From the NCBI GenBank assembly GCA_040376705.1, contig JBEIQE010000004.1:1-64000 (forward strand): 64,000 nt of DNA, written 5' to 3'. The translations under genes were made by a program, and so were the position numbers. Positions within the stretch are counted from its first letter, which is position 1. Each line of letters opens with the position of its first letter. Positions 1-7,996 of this stretch are shown here, in pieces. The notes beneath the pieces were generated by a model that saw nothing but the letters and a program-made list of their open reading frames with translations, was not told where the DNA came from and ran no database searches. Origin of the DNA: JBEIQE01 sp040376705 (GTDB taxonomy: Bacteria > Pseudomonadota > Alphaproteobacteria > UBA2400).

Positions 1-317
1 CCCTCGGCATCTTCGAGGAGCTGGTTCGCCTGCACCCTGAAGTCGAAGTCAAGGTTAAGGTCAATGTGGCCCGTAACGAAGACGAAGCCAAGATCCAGGA
101 CCAGAAGGGCACCGCCGTACTGGCGTCGACCGCTCTGGCTGAAGAAGCTGCTGCTGCTGAAGCTGCTGCTGCTGCCCTGGCTCCTGAGCTGGCTGCCGCT
201 GAAGATGCCGAAAAGAAGGTATCCTTCAAGGAAGCCAAGCAGGCCGCCAAGAAGAGCAAGCCCAAGAAGGCTGACAAGGCCGAAAAGGCTGAGGAAGCTG
301 AAGACGCAGCCGAGTAA
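1..317 (+). CDS. rplI: 50S ribosomal protein L9, C-terminal part (5' truncated)
   Basis: L9 binds 23S rRNA near the L1 stalk and helps keep the reading frame. The gene enters from the left edge; the reading frame starts at base 3. The first visible residues (GIFEELVRLHPEVEVKVKV, then NVARNEDEA) match the end of the L9 C-terminal domain, where alphaproteobacterial L9 has a typical R-LHPEV-V-V-VNVAR pattern. After this comes a roughly 75-residue low-complexity tail rich in Ala, Glu and Lys, ending at TAA 315-317. Such tails occur in alphaproteobacterial L9 but this one is long and ends in a Lys/Ala/Glu repeat. A good intrinsic terminator follows. Identification rests only on the C-terminal part. 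Confidence 0.85.
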   Translation, partial: LGIFEELVRLHPEVEVKVKVNVARNEDEAKIQDQKGTAVLASTALAEEAAAAEAAAAALAPELAAAEDAEKKVSFKEAKQAAKKSKPKKADKAEKAEEAEDAAE

Positions 318-339
318 TCGGTCTCTTCAAACAATCAAG

Positions 340-368
340 CGGCGGGAAGTTTACTTCTCGCCGTTTTT
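340..368 (+). terminator. Rho-independent terminator after rplI
   Basis: An 11-bp stem (340-350 with 353-363, one G.T pair) with a very short loop is followed by five T (364-368). It lies 23 nt after the L9 stop codon and separates it from the argO-like gene. Confidence 0.85.
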
Positions 369-485
369 GTTTATGCTCAGCTTATGAGCCTTATCGTTAC
401 TTCTTATCTGGAAAAGCTGTCGCGCCGCTAATCAGCCGCCGCATATGCCCTGCTCCCTTTCATCCAGATAACTCAAGGATCTCTC

Positions 486-1097
486 ATGTTTTCATTCTCC
501 GTCTTGGCCGAGGGCTTTGCCCTTGGCGGCAGCCTCATCATCGCTATCGGCTCACAAAACGCCTTTATTCTGCGCCAAGGCATTTTGCGGCAGCATGTGT
601 TACCCCTCACCCTCTTCTGCGCTCTGGCAGATGCCACGCTCATCGCTCTAGGCGTTTATGGTCTTGGCAGCCTCATCAGTGGCCATCCGGGATTTGTAAC
701 TGTCATGCTATGGCTTGGGGCAGCATTCCTCACGGCGTACGGCCTGATGGCATGGCACAGAGCCTATAAAGGGCAATCATCCTTGCAGGATGAAACGCGC
801 GCACCAGCCAGCCTCAAACAAAGCCTTATTCTTGTCGCCTGCTTTACCCTGCTTAATCCGCATGTCTATCTTGATACCGTGGTGCTGCTGGGCAGTCTTT
901 CGCTACAGTATCCACTCGAGCAGCGCGTTTGGTTTGGTACGGGCGCCATGCTGGCCTCGTTCTGCTGGTTCCTGTCACTCGGCTACGGCGCACGGCTACT
1001 GGCGCCACTCTTTGCCAAACCTATTGCCTGGCGGGTGCTCGACAGTCTGATTGGCCTTACCATGCTGCTATTAGCCGCTAAGCTGGTTTTTTCTTGA
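486..1097 (+). CDS. argO: LysE/ArgO family amino-acid exporter
   Basis: Inner-membrane exporter predicted to expel basic amino acids such as arginine or lysine. The 203-residue protein has about six hydrophobic segments. Its N-terminal motif IAIGSQNAFILRQGI (about residues 19-33) is characteristic of the ArgO/LysE branch, and a NPHVYLDTV motif near residue 123 also fits this family. The length matches the usual 200-210 residues. The ATG is preceded by AAGGA at good spacing. The gene stands alone behind the rplI terminator, and its last 20 nt overlap the end of the converging DUF808 gene. No LysR-type regulator is adjacent. Substrate is inferred from family only. Confidence 0.85.
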   Translation: MFSFSVLAEGFALGGSLIIAIGSQNAFILRQGILRQHVLPLTLFCALADATLIALGVYGLGSLISGHPGFVTVMLWLGAAFLTAYGLMAWHRAYKGQSSLQDETRAPASLKQSLILVACFTLLNPHVYLDTVVLLGSLSLQYPLEQRVWFGTGAMLASFCWFLSLGYGARLLAPLFAKPIAWRVLDSLIGLTMLLLAAKLVFS

Positions 1098-2034
1098 GAC
1101 GACCGACAAGACGCACCAGCGGCCCGATTACCTTTTGTGGTACTCGGGTCGCGAGGGCGGCTACAACCACCAGACCAGTAATAAAGCCAAAGATAATTTC
1201 ACTACCATAACCAACCCAGAAACTGGGCGTTACACCGACAATACCCTGCATGGCCTGCTTAACCGGAGGAATGTTCGCTGCCACCAGATGGCCACCCACA
1301 GCCAGCATGGCGATCAGGCCGACCCATGAGATGAGATGCAATAGCTTCGGCGCAGCCAGCACGATCATCTGGCCAAGCTTGCGGGTATGCTTGCGCAGGG
1401 CCAAGGCCTCGCCCAGATCGTCGATCTTCACCAGGAGAGCCACAGTACCGTAAACAGCCGCAGTCATGAACGTACCGAACACGACCAGCGACAGCGCAGT
1501 CATGCCGAAGTTCATGCCCATTTCCTGCATTACATTCAAACCCATGATCATGATTTCGCCCGACAGCACCATATCGGTACGAATGGCTTCGGCCACGCGG
1601 GTACGCTCCAGCTCCATGGGGTCTGTCACTTCGGCTTCCATACCAATCTCAGCCGTGATTTTGGGATGGAATTTTTCAATCAGCTTTTCAGCGCCCTCAA
1701 AGCACAGGAAGGCACCACCCGCCACCAGCAACGGCGGCAGAGCCCATGGCGCAAAAACCGTCAGGAACAATGCACCAGGGATGAGAAACAGCATCTTGTT
1801 CTTGAACGAGCCCTTGGCCACGCCCCAGATAACGCGCCATTCACGGTCGCGCCGAATGCCTGTCATCTGCTCGGCGGTCACCGCCAGATCGTCAGTTACA
1901 ATACCAGCGGCTTTTTGCGAGGCCTTGACTGTTACAGCACCGATATCATCCGCTACCGACATGGTCATCTTGGCTACGTCGTCTGCGATTAACGCAATAT
2001 CATCCAGCAACGCAACAAGACCACCCAGTGCCAT
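1078..2034 (-). CDS. DUF808 family membrane protein (YedI-like)
   Basis: Uncharacterised inner-membrane protein of the DUF808/YedI family, 318 residues, close to the family's usual 300-320. The N-terminus contains the family pattern LLDDIALIADDVAKM and later ASQKAAGIVTDDLAVTAEQ. There are hydrophobic segments around residues 80-105, 170-200, 230-255 and 270-295, and a basic C-terminus. The ATG is preceded by AAGGGG. It lies downstream of a second, frameshifted DUF808 gene on the same strand, with an inverted repeat between them, so the pair looks like a tandem duplication. No function is established for the family to my knowledge. Confidence 0.85.
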   Translation of the reverse strand: MALGGLVALLDDIALIADDVAKMTMSVADDIGAVTVKASQKAAGIVTDDLAVTAEQMTGIRRDREWRVIWGVAKGSFKNKMLFLIPGALFLTVFAPWALPPLLVAGGAFLCFEGAEKLIEKFHPKITAEIGMEAEVTDPMELERTRVAEAIRTDMVLSGEIMIMGLNVMQEMGMNFGMTALSLVVFGTFMTAAVYGTVALLVKIDDLGEALALRKHTRKLGQMIVLAAPKLLHLISWVGLIAMLAVGGHLVAANIPPVKQAMQGIVGVTPSFWVGYGSEIIFGFITGLVVVAALATRVPQKVIGPLVRLVGRLKKKPA

Positions 2035-2083
2035 GGCAAACCCCTTTGAAATAATCAGCCCATATTAAAGCAGAAACAAATGA

Positions 2084-2119
2084 TTCGCCACCTCCCGCAG
2101 TTAAGCAAGAGGTGGCGAA
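2084..2119 (-). terminator. Inverted repeat / probable terminator between the two DUF808 genes
   Basis: A perfect 11-bp inverted repeat (2084-2094 with 2109-2119, arm TTCGCCACCTC) with a 14-nt loop lies just downstream of the stop of the second DUF808 gene (minus strand). On the minus strand it is followed by a moderately T-rich stretch; on the plus strand a TTTTTT run begins about 7 nt later. It is likely a transcriptional stop or processing hairpin; the direction is uncertain. Confidence 0.6.
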
Positions 2120-2130
2120 ACCAAGGTTTT

Positions 2131-3343
2131 TTATTGCATCCCGGGGCGGTTATCCGGCGCTGGTGCAGGGGCTGGCGCTGCAACCACTGTGCCCTCAAGC
2201 GGCGGGCTGATGTGGCGCATCATCCGCATAGGGCGCACTTCGATTTCCGAGCGTATCGCCTGAACAGGTGTAGGCTGCGCTACAGTTTCTGCTGCCTTTG
2301 GCTCATCGCTCTCGCCTTTAAAGCGGTTACGTAGCGTCTGCATGGGGCCCCTCACAGCCTGCTTGAGGCTGGCAAACGGGCCAGCCAGAGCGGCACTCAC
2401 CTTGGCCATGGGACCGCGGGCAGCGTTAAGCGCCTTGGCCGGCAGGCCAGTTGCCATGGTCGCGGCAACGCCAAGACCAGCCGCCAGACCGGCACCAATC
2501 TCAAACGCATAACCCACTGCACCAGCAGCAAAACCTTCAGCCCCCCAAACCCATGAAGCTGCTAGCCACCTGCGTTGCATGCTCGAGCATATGGCCAACA
2601 CCACCCGGCAGGTTATGCGCTACAAGATGGCCACCTACAGCCAGCATGGCCGCAGTACCAATATGGGCAATTCCATGCAGAACACCCGGAGCCGCCTTCA
2701 CGATACCACGGCCAAGGCCCTGCACCATTTTATTCTCTTTTTTGGCCATCCACTCGCCAGCATCATCCATCTTCACAAGGCCTGCTACAGTGCCATAAAC
2801 CAGACCGGTCATAACCAGACCGAAGGTAGGAAGAGCTGCCATTTTAAAGGCCATGCTCTTGGCTGTCATGGTGTTAAGGCCCATCACCATAATTTCGCCT
2901 GAAAGCACCATATCGGTACGGATAGCACCATCGATACGCTGGCGCTCATAAGCCTCAGCACTTAATGGAGCCACTGTCTTCGCAGCATCCCCCTCCGGCT
3001 GGTGCTTGTGGAACTTCTCGAGGATCTTCTCGGCACCTTCATAGGCAAGGTACAAACCACCAGCCAGCAACAGCGCAGGCAAGGCAGCAGGTGCCAAAGC
3101 CGAAAGCGCGAGTGCGCCCGGCACCAGATAAAGCATCTTGTTCTTGAGTGAACCCGTGGCAACTTCTGCGATAACCTTCAGCTCACGGTCACGGCGAATA
3201 CCCTGCATGTTCTCAGCCGTTACAGCCATATCATCAATTACAATACCGCTCGCCTTGCGTGTGGCGGTTGCAGTCATTTTTGCTACGTCATCCGCAATCG
3301 TCGCAATATCGTCAGCCAAAGCCAATAAACCAGTACCAGACAT
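2131..3343 (-). pseudogene. Second DUF808 family protein, interrupted by a +1 frameshift in a G6 run
   Basis: Two overlapping reading frames together make one DUF808 protein. The upstream frame (3343 to 2537, 268 residues) starts with MSGTGLLALADDIATIAD, closely resembling the neighbouring DUF808 protein, and stops at TGA 2537-2539 just after the conserved AMLAVGGHLVA segment. The downstream frame (to 2131) continues as AEGFAAGAVGYAFEIGAG, aligning with SEIIFGFITGLVV of the neighbour, and adds a Pro/Ala-rich tail. The frames join in a run of six G (plus-strand C at 2541-2546): one G fewer restores a single protein of about 403 residues. The gene may be a recent pseudogene, a phase-variable gene or a sequencing error. 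The upstream ATG has a good GAAGAGGATATT leader; the downstream frame has no convincing start of its own. Confidence 0.75.
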
Positions 3344-3436
3344 AATATCCTCTTCATTCCTGCAGCTTCATTGCTGCATGAACAGAGGTTATTTGTGCAG
3401 TGCATTAATTACCAATTACAGTCCGGTGACAGATGC

Positions 3437-4198
3437 CTAAAATGCTGTCTTTATAGCCTTTTCAAGGATTTCCGTAATGTCATCACGGACTTGTGTAAAG
3501 CGCTCGATCTTGTCGCCAGTCTGCTCATTCATGTAAAGGTCTTTGCGAACCTCAATCATGAACGCATGAATATTCTTGCTCTTGCCATAGTGGCGACCGG
3601 GCGTGAGTGTGCCAGCAAACGGACTATCGAGGCCTACTTCATAGCCCTTGGCCTTAAAGCCCTGCACCACCGCCTGCGCCAGCTCTGGCGGCGTGTGGAA
3701 TGCATCTGTTCCAATCCCGATTTCAGGGCGCGGGCGCGGCGTGGCTTCAAGCTCGTACGGCAAAACCTTGGAGGGGTAACTATGGCAGTCAATCAATAGG
3801 CCTTTGCCGTAGCCAGCCAATACGCCGTCAGCCCATAGATTCAAACGCTCATGGTGTGGGTGATAATACTTGGCCATCAGCTCGGCACGGCGCTCAGCGC
3901 TTGGCAGCGGACGCAAAGGCGTAAGCTGAGTTGTTGTGGTATAAAGCGCCCCCATACCGCGCGCAGCCATGCTTTCGAGCGCGTCATCATCAAACCGCTC
4001 GGCATCGACCAGAAAGCGCGAAACCGGGAATACCGCGCGCTCAGCACCCGCGAGTTGATACAGCTCATCCGTATACATATCAGTGAGGCGGATCTTCTCA
4101 CGCTCCAGCTCATCCCGTGGCAGCGTATAATCCTGATCATACGGCGCAGGTATGCTGGTAGATGAATGCGGGATATGCAGAATTACAGGAATGCTCAT
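3437..4198 (-). CDS. N-formylglutamate amidohydrolase family protein
   Basis: Predicted zinc-dependent hydrolase of the N-formylglutamate deformylase family (HutG-like, PF05013), which releases formate and glutamate at the end of one histidine degradation route. The 253-residue protein has HIPHSS at residues 8-13, SRFLVDAERF near 60-69, DCHS at 137-140 and IEVRKDLY near 215-222, the usual metal- and substrate-binding signatures. Length is typical. No other hut genes are in the window, so the true substrate may be another N-acylated compound. Its ATG overlaps the TGA of the upstream GNAT-like gene (ATGA at 4195-4198), indicating translational coupling. Confidence 0.85.
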   Translation of the reverse strand: MSIPVILHIPHSSTSIPAPYDQDYTLPRDELEREKIRLTDMYTDELYQLAGAERAVFPVSRFLVDAERFDDDALESMAARGMGALYTTTTQLTPLRPLPSAERRAELMAKYYHPHHERLNLWADGVLAGYGKGLLIDCHSYPSKVLPYELEATPRPRPEIGIGTDAFHTPPELAQAVVQGFKAKGYEVGLDSPFAGTLTPGRHYGKSKNIHAFMIEVRKDLYMNEQTGDKIERFTQVRDDITEILEKAIKTAF

Positions 4199-4650
4199 AA
4201 GGGAATGTTTATGGCACCTCGGCGCATAAACACAACATCCGGTTCACCCTCGTTCCAGTTGGGCTGACGATGGGCAACTTCAAAACCATGCGCACTATAG
4301 AATTTTTCGAGATAATTACCTGCCAGGCAATTAAGATGCAGCGCGCCATACTGCTGCGTCACAAAGGCCATCAGACTTTGGCCATGGCCCTTGGCCAGAG
4401 AGAATACATTTACAAGTTCCTGCTCGGGCGAAACGGCAAAGCCAGCCTGCCCGTCATGGCTTATCCAGCAGTCGTAGCCCTCATAACTCGGTTTGACCGA
4501 GAGATTATCCTGATAGAACGGACTGATGGTTACAACCTCAGCCACTACAGCATGAAATTCATCTGCGCCAATTCTGTTAAATACAACAGTTGGCGAAGAG
4601 CCCGGATGGGACGCTGCTGGACAGGAAATATTACTAAAGATCGCTGACAT
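4195..4650 (-). CDS. GNAT-like acetyltransferase, putative
   Basis: A 151-residue protein that I recognise only weakly. Residues about 78-98 (ELVNVFSLAKGHGQSLMAF) look like strand beta-4 and the acyl-CoA pyrophosphate loop of a GNAT fold, and residues 105-125 (LHLNCLAGNYLEKFYSAHGF) resemble the following beta-5/alpha-4 motif with the common FY-x-x-x-GF ending. There is no signal peptide or membrane segment. It is the first gene of a two-gene unit with the N-formylglutamate amidohydrolase. The substrate is unknown. The start is an ATG at 4648-4650. Confidence 0.6.
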   Translation of the reverse strand: MSAIFSNISCPAASHPGSSPTVVFNRIGADEFHAVVAEVVTISPFYQDNLSVKPSYEGYDCWISHDGQAGFAVSPEQELVNVFSLAKGHGQSLMAFVTQQYGALHLNCLAGNYLEKFYSAHGFEVAHRQPNWNEGEPDVVFMRRGAINIPL

Positions 4651-4823
4651 AGAATCGCTCCGTGTTTCGTCTCTGGGACGTCACAGAGCTTTGCAGCCTG
4701 TGCTTCTTAGCCTTATTAACGCGGTGCAAGTAGCCCCAAATTCCGCGTGCTTGTTAAGGTAAGCAAAACCATATCTTGATATAGAATATTCTTACCCGAG
4801 CCGTCAATAAAATTACTACCCAG

Positions 4824-5099
4824 TTACTGAATGCTCGGCATAGCACCGGGCTTAACCAACCCTGCCGCGGCTAAGCGGTGCAGCGCAGACGACGTAACGT
4901 CAACCGGCAATTTCAGTGCAATAGATAGCTCGCGCGCATCCGTACCCTGCCCGGCCTCAAAGGCCAGATACACATCGTAATCAAGCTGCGGAAGCGTGAC
5001 TTTACGTACCTGCTCGCCATTAACAATTTGTATGGCATCGGCCGCATGCGCTTCGCTTGGCCGCTGCAACGGCTGGATTTTCCACAAGGTCTTTTTCAT
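4824..5099 (-). CDS. Hypothetical 91-residue protein coupled to thiolase, possible winged-helix fold
   Basis: Not recognised. It is a short soluble protein of 91 residues. The middle and C-terminal part (GTDARELSIALKLPVDVTSSA followed by LHRLAAAGLV) has the spacing of a helix-turn-helix followed by a recognition helix, as in small winged-helix proteins; this is a visual impression only. Its ATG overlaps the TGA of the upstream acetyl-CoA acetyltransferase gene (ATGA, 5096-5099), so it is probably translated with it. No clear terminator is visible after its TAA stop (4824-4826). Confidence 0.6.
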   Translation of the reverse strand: MKKTLWKIQPLQRPSEAHAADAIQIVNGEQVRKVTLPQLDYDVYLAFEAGQGTDARELSIALKLPVDVTSSALHRLAAAGLVKPGAMPSIQ

Positions 5100-6265
5100 A
5101 GCTCTATCGCCAAGGCAGTGGCTTCACCACCGCCAATGCAGAGGCTGGCGATACCCTTTTTGCCGCCGCGCTGCCGCAAGGCGTTAATAAGCGTTGCTAC
5201 AATACGTGCGCCCGAGGCACCGATGGGATGACCCAGCGCGCAGGCACCACCATGCACGTTTACCTTCTCATGCGGCAGGTTATGCTCGCGCATGGCGGCC
5301 ATGGCGACTACAGCAAAGGCTTCGTTCACTTCATAGAGGTCAACCTCGCCGACACTCCAGCCGGTTTTATCAAATGCCTTCTGGATGGCCCCTACAGGCG
5401 CCGTCGTAAACCACGCAGGCTTATGCGCATGGCTGGTATGGGCCTTGATGGTGGCCAGTACCGGGCAGCCAAGCTTTTCGGCCATTGAGCGACGCATGAG
5501 CACTACAGCCGCAGCGCCATCTGAAATCGAGCTCGAGTTAGCAGCCGTTACCGTGCCGCCCTCGCGGAAAGCGGGTTTAAGGGTGGGGATTTTATCCGGC
5601 TTGGCGGTGCGGGGACTTTCATCGGTGCTGATCAACACCTCGCCTTTTTTATCCTTGAGCGTAACCGGCACAATTTCGGCTGCAAAATTAGCCTTCTGCG
5701 CACGGCTCAGGGAAGCCAGGGCAAACTCATCCTGCTGCGCGCGAGTAAACTGGTAATGCTCGGCAGTATCTTCGGCGAAAACACCCATCAGCTTGCCGCG
5801 ATCATACGCGTCCTCAAGACCATCGAGGAACATATGGTCAATCACTTTGCCATGGCCCAAGCGGTAGCCGCCACGGGCCTTATCGAGCAGGTACGGCGCA
5901 TTGCTCATGCTCTCCATACCACCAGCCACAATAACATCGGCTGAGCCTGCCAGCAGCGCATCATGCGCCAGCATAATGGCCTTCATGCCGCTGCCGCACA
6001 TCTTGTTCACTGTGGTGCACGGTACACTATCAGGAATACCTGCGCCGATGGAGGCCTGCCGCGCAGGCGCCTGCCCAAGTCCCGCAGGCAAAACACACCC
6101 CATATAGACTTCGCCAATCTGGTCGGGCTTTAGTTTGGCCGCCTCAATCGCAGCCTTGATGGCATAGCTACCCAACTGCGGGGATGAAAGGCCGCTCAGC
6201 TCCCCCTGAAAATTACCCATAGGCGTGCGCAGCGCACTTACAATAACGACTGGATCGCTCATCAT
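5096..6265 (-). CDS. Acetyl-CoA C-acetyltransferase (thiolase)
   Basis: Cytoplasmic thiolase that condenses two acetyl-CoA to acetoacetyl-CoA or carries out the reverse cleavage. The 389-residue length is typical. The nucleophilic cysteine lies in VNKMCGSGMKA (Cys90), the NEAF motif follows in the C-terminal half, and the catalytic His and second Cys are in GGACALGHPIGASGAR (His346) and CIGGGEATA (Cys376). An AAGGAATAGGC leader precedes ATG-ATG; the second ATG is an alternative start. The gene sits downstream of isovaleryl-CoA dehydrogenase and a secreted protein on the same strand, which suggests leucine or fatty-acid breakdown. No phaB or phaC is nearby, so a polyhydroxybutyrate role is not supported here. 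Confidence 0.92.
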   Translation of the reverse strand: MMSDPVVIVSALRTPMGNFQGELSGLSSPQLGSYAIKAAIEAAKLKPDQIGEVYMGCVLPAGLGQAPARQASIGAGIPDSVPCTTVNKMCGSGMKAIMLAHDALLAGSADVIVAGGMESMSNAPYLLDKARGGYRLGHGKVIDHMFLDGLEDAYDRGKLMGVFAEDTAEHYQFTRAQQDEFALASLSRAQKANFAAEIVPVTLKDKKGEVLISTDESPRTAKPDKIPTLKPAFREGGTVTAANSSSISDGAAAVVLMRRSMAEKLGCPVLATIKAHTSHAHKPAWFTTAPVGAIQKAFDKTGWSVGEVDLYEVNEAFAVVAMAAMREHNLPHEKVNVHGGACALGHPIGASGARIVATLINALRQRGGKKGIASLCIGGGEATALAIEL

Positions 6266-6267
6266 GC

Positions 6268-6813
6268 CTATTCCTTCATATAATTACGGAAGAAATTTTG
6301 CACCAACTGGCGCGCACGGCGACGCAGCGGTTCTTCAAGGCTATCGCCCTGCCCTACACCTGTAATCGTCTCATCATAGAACACCAGCTTGCCGCGACGT
6401 GGGAAGGCAGCAGGCTCGTTATAGCCAGCCTCCTGATCAATCGCCTTTTCGTAATAGCGGCTGGCCTCAACCCGCACTGACATTCCGCGCGGCACGCGAC
6501 CGGCAGATGTAATCTGAACAAAAATGGTAAAGGCCTTATCATCCTCACCGCCATTACTGTTATAAACATCGATACCGCGTCGGCGGGCCTGACTGCGGGT
6601 TTCGGTTTCAGCCGCAGTGCAAATGGCGGTCGAAATATAATCACCATCTGTTTCAGATGCACAAAGAAACTCGATACGACTGAAGTCGGTTGCCTTACCA
6701 CTAAAGGCCGGCAGGCTAACTGGCGCCTGCGGGTCATTCGGGGATGGGTTGAGCTGCGCCTGTGCAGGCATGACCGTGAGCAACAGCAGGGCCAGAAGAC
6801 TAAGCAGTTTCAT
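6268..6813 (-). CDS. Hypothetical secreted protein
   Basis: Unrecognised 181-residue protein with a clear signal peptide (MKLLSLLALLLLTVMPAQAQ, probable cleavage near residue 20). The mature part contains two cysteines (FLCASETDGD and TAICTAAE) that could form a disulfide, and no further membrane segment, so it is probably periplasmic. Its start overlaps the end of the isovaleryl-CoA dehydrogenase gene by 14 nt, and its stop is 2 nt before the thiolase start, placing it inside a catabolic operon. AAGGGAATT lies upstream of the ATG. A role in that pathway is only positional inference. Confidence 0.75.
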   Translation of the reverse strand: MKLLSLLALLLLTVMPAQAQLNPSPNDPQAPVSLPAFSGKATDFSRIEFLCASETDGDYISTAICTAAETETRSQARRRGIDVYNSNGGEDDKAFTIFVQITSAGRVPRGMSVRVEASRYYEKAIDQEAGYNEPAAFPRRGKLVFYDETITGVGQGDSLEEPLRRRARQLVQNFFRNYMKE

Positions 6814-7969
6814 CGAATAATTCCCTTCCGATTAGCATGCGCCTGATTTCAGAGGTCCCGGCACCGATTTCATACAGCTTGGCATCGCGCAGTAAGCGGC
6901 CTGTGGGATACTCATTAATATAACCGTTGCCACCCAGTGTTTGAATGGCCTGCAGTGCCATTTGCGTGGCATTTTCTGCGGCATAAAGTATCGCGCCTGC
7001 AGCGTCTTTGCGCGTGACCTGCCCGCGATCACACGCCTGCCCAACGGCATAAACATAAGCGCGGCTGGCCGAAAGCTGCACATACATATCAGCCAGTTTG
7101 CCCTGCATGAGCTGGAACTCGCCTATTGCCTGCCCAAACTGCTTACGCTCGTGCACATAGGGCACCACAATGTCCATACACGCCTGCATAATACCTAACG
7201 GGCCCGCCGCCAGCACAGCGCGCTCATAATCAAGCCCGCTCATGAGCACGCGCACACCCTTACCGATAGTACCCAGCACGTTCTCTTCGGGCACTTCGCA
7301 ATTATCGAACACCAGCTCGCCAGTGTCTGACCCGCGCATGCCAAGCTTATCGAGCTTCTGCGCACAATAAAAACCCTTGTACCCCTTCTCGACGATAAAG
7401 GCGGTAATGCCTTTGCTGCCCGCTGCAGGGTCGGTTTTGGCATAAACCACCACCACATCGGCCTCAGGCGCATTGGTAATCCAGAACTTGGTACCGTTTA
7501 GCACATAACGGTCGCCCTTTTTCTCGGCCTTCAGGCGCATCGAGACAACATCCGAGCCTGCACCAGCTTCGGACATGGCCAAGGCGCCCAGATGTGTGCC
7601 GTCTACCAGCTTGGGCAGATACTTTTTCTTCTGCTCATCATTACCATTGAGCTTGAGCTGATTGACGCACAGATTTGAGTGCGCACCATAGCTAAGGCCA
7701 ACTGAGGCAGATGCGCGGCTGATTTCCTCCATCGCAATAATATGCGCCAGATAGCCCATACCTGCGCCGCCATATTCCTCCGGCACGGTAATACCCAGTA
7801 CACCGAGTTGCCCCAGCTTGGGCCACAGGTCGGACGGGAACTTATTGGTATGGTCAATTTCGACAGCGCGCGGCGCTATCTCGCTGGCAGCGAAGCGGCG
7901 AACGCTCTCGCGCAACTGGGCAATATCCTCGCCCAAATCAAACGGCAAACCTACGTACTCATTCTGCAT
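6800..7969 (-). CDS. ivd: Isovaleryl-CoA dehydrogenase
   Basis: FAD-dependent acyl-CoA dehydrogenase that oxidises isovaleryl-CoA to 3-methylcrotonyl-CoA in leucine degradation and passes electrons to ETF. The 389-residue protein has the acyl-CoA dehydrogenase signatures AMSEAGAGSDVVSM (131-144) and TLGGNGYINEYP near the C-terminus. The SYGAHSNLCVNQ segment (93-104) and the catalytic glutamate in GLDYERAVLAAGPLG (Glu249) are the pattern that distinguishes isovaleryl-CoA dehydrogenase from short- and medium-chain enzymes. The rest of the leucine cluster (mccA/B, auh, hmgL) is not next to it. The start follows GGGGAG, which lies in a hairpin. ETF-QO at 54-55.7 kb is a likely electron outlet. 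Confidence 0.88.
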   Translation of the reverse strand: MQNEYVGLPFDLGEDIAQLRESVRRFAASEIAPRAVEIDHTNKFPSDLWPKLGQLGVLGITVPEEYGGAGMGYLAHIIAMEEISRASASVGLSYGAHSNLCVNQLKLNGNDEQKKKYLPKLVDGTHLGALAMSEAGAGSDVVSMRLKAEKKGDRYVLNGTKFWITNAPEADVVVVYAKTDPAAGSKGITAFIVEKGYKGFYCAQKLDKLGMRGSDTGELVFDNCEVPEENVLGTIGKGVRVLMSGLDYERAVLAAGPLGIMQACMDIVVPYVHERKQFGQAIGEFQLMQGKLADMYVQLSASRAYVYAVGQACDRGQVTRKDAAGAILYAAENATQMALQAIQTLGGNGYINEYPTGRLLRDAKLYEIGAGTSEIRRMLIGRELFDETA

Positions 7970-7977
7970 GATTTAAA

Positions 7978-7992
7978 CTCCCCGATGGGGAG
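7978..7992 (-). promoter_or_regulatory. Small hairpin containing the ivd Shine-Dalgarno sequence
   Basis: On the minus strand CTCCCC-ATC-GGGGAG forms a perfect 6-bp stem with a three-base loop. The 3' arm is the Shine-Dalgarno GGGGAG, 8 nt before the ivd ATG. It lies in the 27-nt gap after the mgtE stop. It could limit ivd translation or act as a weak attenuator; no long T run follows. Confidence 0.45.
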
Positions 7993-7996
7993 AATA

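Noticed and set aside
2541..2547. Programmed -1 frameshifting at the G-rich heptamer in the DUF808 gene
   Set aside because: The downstream frame needs a +1 shift; a -1 shift gives an unrelated reading without family similarity.
5096..6265. A polyhydroxybutyrate locus around the thiolase
   Set aside because: No phaB, phaC or phasin gene is adjacent; neighbours point to catabolism instead.
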